11,484 bases of DNA, from positions 1-11,484 of the forward strand of contig JBIIVF010000080.1 of the NCBI GenBank assembly GCA_044339595.1, written 5' to 3'. Below the pieces are notes generated by a model. That model did no database searches and was not told where the DNA came from. It was given only the letters and a program-made list of their open reading frames with translations. The stretch is from CAZTGZ01 sp044339595 (lineage in GTDB: Bacteria; Bacteroidota; Bacteroidia; NS11-12g; UBA9320). The translations under genes and the position numbers were made by a program. Below are positions 7,052 through 11,484 of the stretch, one piece after another. Each line of letters begins with the position of its first letter. The stretch's first letter is position 1.

Positions 7052-7825
7052 ATGGAACAGGTAATATATTCATGTGCCGATCGCATCGGAACGATCACCC
7101 TCAACCGACCTAAAAAACGCAATGCCTTGGGCAGCGAAATGGTGAATGAATTGAAATCAGCCTTTCGTGCCCTGATTGCTGATAAAAACTGTAAGGTGAT
7201 TGTACTCAAGGCCCTTGGTCCTGCCTTTTGTGCAGGGGCTGATTTGCAGTATTTGCAGGATTTACAGCATTATTCTAATGAAGAAAACCTGGCGGATAGT
7301 CAGTCGCTAAAAGAACTCTTTGAACTTATCCACATGGCTCCCAAAGTGGTGATAGCCCAGATTGAAGGCCATGCGTTGGCAGGGGGATGTGGCATTGCCA
7401 CCGTTTGTGATTTTAGTTTTGCGGTTCCGGATGCAAAATTCGGATATACGGAGGTGAAAATCGGTTTCATCCCGGCGCTCGTGATGGTGTTCTTGATCCG
7501 AAAAATTGGGGAAGGAAAAAGTCGTTCTCTCTTGTTGACCGGCGATGTAATTTCGGCCCGCGAAGCTGCGCAAATCGGTTTGATTAATCAGGTTAGTGAG
7601 CCCGGTGAAATAGCCACCGAAGTGGAAAAATTGGCAAGAAAACTCATCGATCAAACCTCCGGGAACAGCCTCGCCCTGGTGAAGAAAATGATCCATGAAG
7701 TGCAACACCTTTCACTAAAAGCAGGATTGAACTACGCTGCAGAAGAAAATGCCAAAGCACGTGCACATGACGATTGCAAAAAGGGCATCGCTTCCTTCTT
7801 AAACAAATCACCCCTAACCTGGTAA
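7052..7825 (+). CDS. Enoyl-CoA hydratase/isomerase (crotonase) family protein, possibly methylglutaconyl-CoA hydratase
   Basis: The 257-residue protein has the usual length for a crotonase-fold enzyme, a class that hydrates or isomerises acyl-CoA thioesters through an oxyanion hole. Visible landmarks are 'ITLNRPKKRNALG' (15-27), the CoA-binding and oxyanion segment 'FCAGADL' (59-65), 'GHALAGGCGIATVCD' (106-120) and 'GYTEVKIGFIPA' (131-142). Glu134 corresponds to the second catalytic glutamate of rat mitochondrial hydratase (Glu164). The position of the first (Glu144) is Gly114, so classical hydratase chemistry is uncertain. Similar GGCG-type proteins in Bacteroidota are often labelled methylglutaconyl-CoA hydratase (leucine degradation). 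An in-frame extension back to 6980 is rejected because it crosses the promoter and repeats. tatD starts 2 bp after the stop. Confidence 0.9.
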   Translation: MEQVIYSCADRIGTITLNRPKKRNALGSEMVNELKSAFRALIADKNCKVIVLKALGPAFCAGADLQYLQDLQHYSNEENLADSQSLKELFELIHMAPKVVIAQIEGHALAGGCGIATVCDFSFAVPDAKFGYTEVKIGFIPALVMVFLIRKIGEGKSRSLLLTGDVISAREAAQIGLINQVSEPGEIATEVEKLARKLIDQTSGNSLALVKKMIHEVQHLSLKAGLNYAAEENAKARAHDDCKKGIASFLNKSPLTW

Positions 7826-7827
7826 AA

Positions 7828-8586
7828 ATGATTGATACACATGCCCATATTTACGCGGAAGAGTTTAACGAAGACCGTGATTTGATGTTACAACGGGCCA
7901 AAGATGCCGGAGTTACGCAAATTCTCATGCCCAATATCGATGAAATGAGCATCGAACCCATGATGCAACTGGCGAATCAACATCCCGGATTTTGCGTGCC
8001 GATGATGGGATTGCACCCGTGTTATGTGAAGGAAAATTATGAAGAACAGTTGTCTTTTATTCGACAAGAATTGGATAAAAGGACTTTTATCGCGGTAGGG
8101 GAGATCGGGATTGATTTGTATTGGGACAAGACCACCTTGCCGCAGCAACAAGATGCCTTTTTGATTCAATGCTCCTGGGCCGCAGAGAAGCATTTGCCCG
8201 TGGCTATACATTCGCGGGAATCGACCCGTTTACTCATTGATTTGCTGCAGCCTTTGAAAGAAAGACCGACAGGCGTTTTTCATTGTTTCGGAGGGAGCCT
8301 GGAAGAGGCTCAGGACATAGTGTCCATGGGAATGTATCTCGGCATTGGTGGAGTGGTAACCTTCAAGAATTCAAATTTGTCGGAAGTATTAAACGAAGTA
8401 GGGATTGACCGTGTGATCCTTGAAACGGATGCCCCCTATCTGGCACCCGTTCCCTATCGCGGGAAACGCAATGAGCCTTACTATTTGCAACAAGTGGTAA
8501 AAAAGTTGAGCGATATATTCGGACTTTCGGAGGAGGCGGTAATTTCAAAAACATCCGAAAATGCCCGTCGGTTATTTAAATGCTAA
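7828..8586 (+). CDS. tatD: TatD-family metal-dependent deoxyribonuclease
   Basis: The 252-residue protein is a full-length TatD-type TIM-barrel hydrolase. The metal-binding set is complete: His5 and His7 in 'DTHAHIY', Glu92 in 'VGEIGIDLYWD', His128 in 'IHSRES', His152 in 'VFHCFGGS' and Asp201 in 'ETDAPYLAPVPYRG'. Family members are cytoplasmic Mg2+-dependent 3'-5' exonucleases or deoxyribonucleases with roles in DNA repair and nucleic acid turnover; the exact substrate here is not shown. The ATG at 7828 is chosen because the conserved 'MIDTHAH' starts there. The longer open frame from 7774 lies inside the hydratase gene. The two genes are separated by 2 bp and are almost certainly co-transcribed. 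A tRNA gene follows after 21 bp. Confidence 0.95.
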   Translation: MIDTHAHIYAEEFNEDRDLMLQRAKDAGVTQILMPNIDEMSIEPMMQLANQHPGFCVPMMGLHPCYVKENYEEQLSFIRQELDKRTFIAVGEIGIDLYWDKTTLPQQQDAFLIQCSWAAEKHLPVAIHSRESTRLLIDLLQPLKERPTGVFHCFGGSLEEAQDIVSMGMYLGIGGVVTFKNSNLSEVLNEVGIDRVILETDAPYLAPVPYRGKRNEPYYLQQVVKKLSDIFGLSEEAVISKTSENARRLFKC

Positions 8587-8590
8587 ATTG

Positions 8591-8598
8591 TATCTTTG
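8591..8598 (+). promoter_or_regulatory. -7 promoter box of tRNA-Ser
   Basis: TATCTTTG matches the Bacteroidota -7 consensus TAnnTTTG exactly and ends 9 bp before the mature tRNA 5' end, which gives a 5' leader of only a few nucleotides. No clear TTG -33 element lies at the expected distance. It gives the tRNA its own start besides read-through from tatD. Confidence 0.6.
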
Positions 8599-8607
8599 CA
8601 GCCCTTC

Positions 8608-8695
8608 GGAGAGATGTCCGAGTGGCTTAAGGAGCACGCTTGGAAAGCGTGTGTGCCCCAAAAGGGCACCGCGGGTTCGAATCCCGCTCTCTCCG
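8608..8695 (+). tRNA. tRNA-Ser, anticodon GGA
   Basis: The acceptor stem is GGAGAGA (8608-8614) with TCTCTCC (8688-8694) and discriminator G8695. The anticodon stem CACGC/GCGTG (8635-8639, 8647-8651) encloses the loop TTGGAAA, so the anticodon is GGA (8642-8644), reading UCC and UCU. The long class II variable arm GTGCCC/GGGCAC is present, as required for serine tRNAs. The T arm is GCGGG-TTCGAAT-CCCGC (8671-8687). The CCA end is not encoded (G is followed by CAA), so it must be added enzymatically. Confidence 0.97.
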
Positions 8696-8703
8696 CAAAA
8701 TTG

Positions 8704-8729
8704 AAAAGCCTGCGAAAGCGGGCTTTTTT
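8704..8729 (+). terminator. Intrinsic terminator after tRNA-Ser
   Basis: AGCCTGC and GCGGGCT pair over 7 bp (one G-U) around a GAAA tetraloop, extended by flanking A and T runs and ending in six Ts. It lies 8 bp after the tRNA and is the clearest rho-independent terminator in the window. It should end the hydratase-tatD-tRNA transcript. Its T-rich arm is also one arm of a larger 15-bp inverted repeat (8722-8736 / 8781-8795). Confidence 0.85.
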
Positions 8730-8795
8730 ATTTTCCGGCGATCCAAATCCGAAGCGTAAGCGAAGGATTTGAGTGAGCAAGGAAAATAAAAAAGC
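8722..8795. repeat. 74-bp foldback with a perfect 15-bp inverted repeat
   Basis: GCTTTTTTATTTTCC (8722-8736) and its exact reverse complement (8781-8795) enclose a second inverted repeat, CAAATCC (8744-8750) with GGATTTG (8765-8771). The left outer arm starts in the tRNA terminator; the right outer arm runs into the first long direct repeat. Confidence 0.7.
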
Positions 8796-9076
8796 GCATC
8801 ACGCAGTGTGCAGGCTTGAAAATTTTGAACCTCCCCTTTTCAGGGATCATATAATAATCCGCTCTCTCCGCAAAATTAAAAAGCGCATCACGCAGTGTGC
8901 AGGCTTGAAAATTTTGAACCCCCCCTTCGGGGATCACAAAGTAATCCTGGAACATCGCCAGTCTGCTCGCCCCAAGGCGAGCAAGCGAAGGATAAATAAA
9001 AAAACCGGAAGCCATGCGATAGCAGGGTCGGTTCCATTCATCTGAAGCCCCCCCTTTTGGGATCACAAAGTAATCC
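8789..9076. repeat. Dispersed 72-nt repeat: two full copies and one partial
   Basis: Copy A is 8789-8860 and copy B 8878-8947. Their first 43 bases are identical (8789-8831 and 8878-8920). Copy C (about 9043-9076) has only the second half. Each copy ends in two small foldbacks: a C-run/G-run hairpin with a changing loop (CTTTTCA, TTCG or CTTTT) and GGAT...ATCC around a 9-nt loop. A and B also share the terminator-like imperfect hairpin AAGC...GCTT. Copies B and C continue into related sequence ('AACATCRCC', 'GTCTGCT') near 8951-8967 and 9080-9107. Confidence 0.8.
8964..8983. repeat. Perfect 8-bp hairpin inside the repeat region
   Basis: TGCTCGCC (8964-8971) and GGCGAGCA (8976-8983) pair fully around a CCAA loop. 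No U-run follows on either strand, so it is not an obvious terminator. Confidence 0.65.
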
Positions 9077-9229
9077 CGCAACATCACCGGAACATCAAAG
9101 GTCTGCTACCATTAACGTATTTTGGCAAATATTTGATTTATAATGCGTCATGAATGCGAGTAAAGGTTAAATAAAAATCGCCAATCAGATCTGAATGATG
9201 AAATAGCAACGAAAACTGCGGGTGGGCGT

Positions 9230-9314
9230 GAACGAAATGTGCGAACCGCTTTTTTTTCGGTTTGGAGGCGTTGGGTTTGTGCGACAAGAAAAGAAAAGCG
9301 GTTGGATTTCGTTC
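9230..9314. repeat. 85-bp nested inverted repeat
   Basis: Three nested stems are visible: GAACGAAAT (9230-9238) with ATTTCGTTC (9306-9314); AACCGCTTTT (9244-9253) with AAAAGCGGTT (9294-9303); and TTTTC (9254-9258) with GAAAA (9288-9292). Only short unpaired stretches interrupt them, giving about 24 bp of stem around a ~29-nt apex. Confidence 0.7.
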
Positions 9315-9327
9315 TTGATTTTCTTTG

Positions 9328-9359
9328 TTTACTTTCTTTCATCAAGGAAAGAAAGTAAA
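9328..9359. repeat. Perfect 13-bp inverted repeat
   Basis: TTTACTTTCTTTC (9328-9340) and GAAAGAAAGTAAA (9347-9359) are exact reverse complements around a 6-nt loop. It lies 13 bp after the nested foldback and may belong to the same element. No U-run follows on either strand. Confidence 0.75.
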
Positions 9360-9368
9360 ACCAGGTTA

Positions 9369-9386
9369 TAGGGCTGGTAAGCCCTA
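9369..9386. repeat. 7-bp hairpin downstream of the Gre-domain gene
   Basis: TAGGGCT (9369-9375) and AGCCCTA (9380-9386) pair around GGTA. It is 93 bp past the stop of the minus-strand Gre-domain gene and has no U-run, so a terminator role is doubtful. Confidence 0.45.
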
Positions 9387-9478
9387 ATCGAAGAAAAATT
9401 CACATCAATTTTATTCAATTCCCGCCAGGTATTATGTCTTTCTAAAATTCAAATCCTTCAATTACGAAATGAAAGAGC

Positions 9479-9934
9479 TCACTCCACCGCCTTAATCACC
9501 ATAGTTTTTCCGTTCACCATAATTTCATCACCCTTTTGCTTTCCGGACATCGCCGCCGCCAAAGGTGAATTCATGGAGATAGCCAGAATTTTGCCAAAAT
9601 CGGTTTGAACACTCCCAACGCCGGCTACCAGATAAAAAATGCCACTTTCAAGCTCAATCAAGGCCCCGCGACCTACTTTTTTTAATATGATCTCCGGATT
9701 GAAGGATTTAAATTGTGCGTAATCCTTCTCCGCCTCTGCCAATTGTTTAGCAAACATGTCGCGATCGAGTTGCCCCATCGAACGTCCGGTTTCATATTTA
9801 TCACCTGCCGAACTTTTGTCTTCACTGTTGGCCGCCTCTTGCGCGTTGTTCACTGCCTCACGAGCAATCTCTATTCGCGCCTTAATGACCTCCATGCATC
9901 TTGCATGAATGTGTGGTTTCATCCCTTTCTTCAT
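9479..9934 (-). CDS. GreA/GreB C-terminal-domain protein
   Basis: The 151-residue protein has a charged, probably coiled-coil N-terminal half (about residues 1-80) with the conserved segment 'SSAGDKYETGR' at the likely tip, and a C-terminal Gre-type FKBP-like half: 'GRGALIELESGIFYLVAGVG', then 'ISMNSPLAAAMSGKQKGDEIMVNGK'. Gre factors enter the RNA polymerase secondary channel and trigger transcript cleavage. Whether this Bacteroidota variant does so is unknown. Relatives are often mislabelled 3-oxoacyl-ACP synthase, which the sequence does not support. The start at 9934 (MKKGMKPHIH) leaves 86 bp for a promoter; 9922 (MKPHIH) is equally possible. An open frame runs back to 10036, but that would overlap the start of the divergent gene and adds an acidic extension not expected in the family. 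Confidence 0.75.
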   Translation of the reverse strand: MKKGMKPHIHARCMEVIKARIEIAREAVNNAQEAANSEDKSSAGDKYETGRSMGQLDRDMFAKQLAEAEKDYAQFKSFNPEIILKKVGRGALIELESGIFYLVAGVGSVQTDFGKILAISMNSPLAAAMSGKQKGDEIMVNGKTMVIKAVE

Positions 9935-9980
9935 CTCAAATGCAAAAGTCGCATTTTCATCTTCATCGTCCGTTTCCTGA

Positions 9981-10011
9981 TTGTAAACTTTTGGTTTATT
10001 CTGTACCTTTG
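9981..10011 (+). promoter_or_regulatory. Bacteroidota-type promoter of the HExxH protein gene
   Basis: TTG (9981-9983) and TACCTTTG (10004-10011) match the -33 and -7 elements with a 20-bp spacer. The start codon follows 9 bp after the -7 box, so the mRNA leader would be only a few nucleotides long. Confidence 0.5.
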
Positions 10012-10020
10012 GTAACTGCC

Positions 10021-10926
10021 ATGAAAAGAGGATCATTTTTATATAAGTCGCTGCTGTTCATCATGGTTCCTTTATTGGTTCCATTCAGCATGGGCGCTGC
10101 AGGAGATAAGGACGATCCGGTCTTGGTTTTTTTCTCCGACATCCGCCAGTATATTACCACGGAATTGGGCATTGAATTGGGAGAGAGCTTTTATACGCAT
10201 CGATCTGAAGGATATCAACATTATCTGTATGTTTCGAAACCGGATGAAATTCGATTGCCGGATGGGGAAGCCAATTTTCGGTATTATGGTAGTGATCTTA
10301 AACGAGCACAAACCATGCAAATTGAGTTGATCGACAAAGGATATCATACCCTGTTGTATCGTACGGCAGCAACCTCTGCGGCAAGGGTTCAAAGCCCGTT
10401 GTATCAATATCCTCTGCATTGCCTTAGTTTCATTGCCTTGCACGAATCACACCATATCCATCGAAGAAATGGAAAAAACCCGCCCATCCCTTACAGCCTC
10501 GAAGAAGCTGCCGGTGATGTATTGGGCAATTACGTGTCTCTTGATTTTGCCCGCCGATTCCCTGAAAAGGTAGATACCAATTTGGTGAAAGAGCAAATTC
10601 TATTGAATGAAATTCTTTATCTTGAAATCAATCGCACCCGAGCCCGTTTGGATGGCGGGAAAAATGATCGTCGTGAATTCAATCGACTGACACGCTATCT
10701 CAATAAGAAACTCAAACACAGCGATTCCTTTAAGCGCGATCGATTTCTTTATCCGGTAAATAATGCGTACTTTATCCGTTACGGTTACTATACGGCCAAT
10801 TATTTTCTCTTGCGTGATTTGTACTTCAAAACAGGCAGTGCGAAGAACTTTCTAGGGTATCTCGACCAATTGCCGGAAGATGAATCTGCTGCTATTGAGC
10901 AGATCAAGCGTTTTGTGGTGTCTTGA
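10021..10926 (+). CDS. Secreted HExxH protein, putative zinc metallopeptidase
   Basis: The 301-residue product has an N-terminal signal peptide (basic start 'MKRGSFLYKS', hydrophobic core 11-22, probable cleavage near residues 26-27). 'LHESHHIHRR' contains the zinc motif HExxH as HESHH (141-145). 'LEEAAGD' (160-166) lies 16-17 residues later and can supply the third ligand, Glu161 or Glu162, as in gluzincin peptidases. This layout recalls predicted aminopeptidases of the COG4324 type, but the surrounding sequence does not match well enough to name the family. The rest is charged and helical with many Arg, Tyr and Leu residues. It probably acts in the periplasm; the substrate is unknown. The start at 10021 gives the signal peptide; an open extension upstream to 9901 crosses the divergent gene and is rejected. 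Confidence 0.75.
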   Translation: MKRGSFLYKSLLFIMVPLLVPFSMGAAGDKDDPVLVFFSDIRQYITTELGIELGESFYTHRSEGYQHYLYVSKPDEIRLPDGEANFRYYGSDLKRAQTMQIELIDKGYHTLLYRTAATSAARVQSPLYQYPLHCLSFIALHESHHIHRRNGKNPPIPYSLEEAAGDVLGNYVSLDFARRFPEKVDTNLVKEQILLNEILYLEINRTRARLDGGKNDRREFNRLTRYLNKKLKHSDSFKRDRFLYPVNNAYFIRYGYYTANYFLLRDLYFKTGSAKNFLGYLDQLPEDESAAIEQIKRFVVS

Positions 10927-11001
10927 GATAATCCATGTTTTATTTTCATCATTTTACCGATATTTGATATGGCATACAACCACCATTTCAGAAAATAACC
11001 A

Positions 11002-11009
11002 TACGTTTG
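11002..11009 (+). promoter_or_regulatory. Possible -7 box immediately before pssA
   Basis: TACGTTTG matches TAnnTTTG and ends 4 bp before the ATG, which would make the transcript leaderless or nearly so. No TTG lies at the right distance upstream, so this may be chance. Confidence 0.3.
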
Positions 11010-11013
11010 AAAG

Positions 11014-11484
11014 ATGATTTGGATCCGAAAGTCCATTCCCAGTTGGTTTACCGGAGGCAACCTCTTGCTTGGGGTGATGAGCATCATTTTTTCTGCCAAA
11101 GGGGAGATGACCGGCGCATCGATTTGTATTTTTCTGGCCGCTATACTCGATTTTTTTGATGGTTTTGTAGCGAGGGCTTTGAATGCCATGAGTGATTTTG
11201 GCAAAGAATTCGATTCTTTGGCAGATATGGTCACCTTCGGAGCAGCACCGGCCTTATTGTTGTTTTATATGGCCGAATCTTTGGGCGTGGGTGTGTTTAA
11301 ATATGCTACCTTGTTATTGGCATTATTTGTGGGAATTCGGTTGGCCATATTTAATGTAGATACCCGACAGGCGTCAGGCTTTATCGGACTTCCTTCACCG
11401 GCGATGGGTATCACTGTCGCCAGCTTTCCGTTAATCATAGAATTTCAAAAATTCCCGCTCGATCATTGGATCAGTAATCCTTGG
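11014..11484 (+). CDS. pssA: CDP-diacylglycerol-serine O-phosphatidyltransferase (phosphatidylserine synthase), 5' part
   Basis: The first 157 residues are present and the frame is open to the window edge. The CDP-alcohol phosphatidyltransferase signature D-x2-DG-x2-AR-x8-G-x3-D-x3-D is complete: Asp46, Asp49-Gly50, Ala53-Arg54, Gly63, Asp67 and Asp71. Hydrophobic segments at about 14-29, 33-48, 75-90 and 95-112 fit the multi-helix membrane fold. The 'FTGGNLLLGVMSII' start and 'FIGLPSPAMG' stretch point to the Bacillus-type phosphatidylserine synthase, which makes phosphatidylserine from CDP-diacylglycerol and serine, the precursor of phosphatidylethanolamine. About 70-90 C-terminal residues should lie beyond the window. 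It begins 87 bp after the HExxH gene on the same strand. Other CDP-alcohol transferases are less likely given the N-terminal pattern. Confidence 0.9.
   Translation, partial: MIWIRKSIPSWFTGGNLLLGVMSIIFSAKGEMTGASICIFLAAILDFFDGFVARALNAMSDFGKEFDSLADMVTFGAAPALLLFYMAESLGVGVFKYATLLLALFVGIRLAIFNVDTRQASGFIGLPSPAMGITVASFPLIIEFQKFPLDHWISNPW

Larger units (their letters stand above)
8680..8884. repeat. Direct repeat of the tRNA-Ser 3' end (attachment-site-like)
   Basis: Copy 1 (8680-8709) covers the tRNA-Ser 3' end and the first arm of its terminator. Copy 2 (8856-8884) repeats it with one deleted C and one G-to-A change. The central 19 bases, CCGCTCTCTCCGCAAAATT, are identical (8684-8702 and 8859-8877). 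Duplicated tRNA 3' ends are typical of integrase attachment sites, but only ~156 bp lie between the copies and there is no integrase gene here. A scar of a lost element or local duplication are both possible. Confidence 0.6.
8730..9478. other. Gene-free, repeat-rich interval of about 750 bp
   Basis: No open frame here is a convincing gene. The minus-strand frames at 8583-8780 and 8728-9087 are antisense to tRNA-Ser and to the DNA repeats; their repeated peptides ('YFVIPEGG', 'YYMIPEKG') come from those repeats. The frame at 9148-9345 (minus) is antisense to inverted-repeat DNA and has a low-complexity basic composition. The interval holds the tRNA 3'-end duplicate, the 72-nt repeats and several long hairpins. 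About 9387-9478 shows nothing I can identify. Confidence 0.65.

Noticed and set aside
8583..8780. Minus-strand open frame with 'ERAGFEPAVPFWGTHAFQACSLSHSDIS'
   Set aside because: It is the antisense of the tRNA-Ser gene, a common spurious protein prediction.
8789..9076. CRISPR array
   Set aside because: There are only two full copies and one partial, spacings are irregular (about 89 and 130 bp), copies are longer than CRISPR repeats, and there are no cas genes.
8728..9087. Minus-strand open frame with repeated peptides such as 'YFVIPEGG'
   Set aside because: The peptide repeats come from the 72-nt DNA repeats and hairpins, and there is no recognisable domain or start context.
9148..9345. 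Minus-strand 65-residue basic open frame
   Set aside because: It lies over the nested inverted repeats, is low-complexity, and shows no family or start signal.
9935..10036. 34-residue acidic N-terminal extension of the Gre-domain protein
   Set aside because: It would overlap the start of the divergent HExxH gene and is not expected in the family.

Overview
This window looks like chromosomal DNA of a moderately AT-rich member of the phylum Bacteroidota. Four things point there. A 1381-residue secreted protein ends in a type IX secretion (Por) sorting domain. Several lipoproteins start with short signal peptides. Bacteroidota-type -7 boxes (TAnnTTTG) lie before several genes. The tRNA gene has no encoded CCA end. 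The lineage cannot be placed more finely from sequence alone, although a Saprospiraceae- or Chitinophagales-like organism would fit.

Left part (1-5436). A minus-strand pair encodes a large secreted lipase-like alpha/beta hydrolase fused to a parallel beta-helix and a T9SS sorting domain, then a small lipoprotein. A GC-rich hairpin separates the two. A gene-free stretch of 500 bp divides them from a divergent helix-turn-helix regulator (5437-6456), which has a perfect 12-bp palindrome upstream.

Middle part (6457-8729). The regulator converges on a small monohaem cytochrome c lipoprotein, and both stop codons sit in one shared palindrome. The cytochrome gene is divergent from an enoyl-CoA hydratase-family gene. 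The space between them holds a dense cluster of TGAnTCA palindromes and a 39-bp tandem repeat. The hydratase gene is followed 2 bp later by a TatD-family hydrolase gene, then a tRNA-Ser(GGA) with its own -7 box and a strong intrinsic terminator.

Repeat region (8730-9478). About 750 bp carries no credible gene but much structure. It holds a 74-bp foldback, two nearly identical 72-nt repeats plus a partial third, a second copy of the tRNA-Ser 3' end, and nested inverted repeats at 9230-9359. This is the least explained part of the window.

Right part (9479-11484). A GreA/GreB C-terminal-domain protein (minus strand) is divergent from a secreted HExxH protein that looks like a zinc metallopeptidase of no family I recognise. 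The window ends inside a phosphatidylserine synthase gene.

The genes do not form one pathway. They are mostly housekeeping or surface functions. The unusual content is in the non-coding DNA and in the architecture of the large lipase. I found no CRISPR array, transposase, phage gene or defence system.
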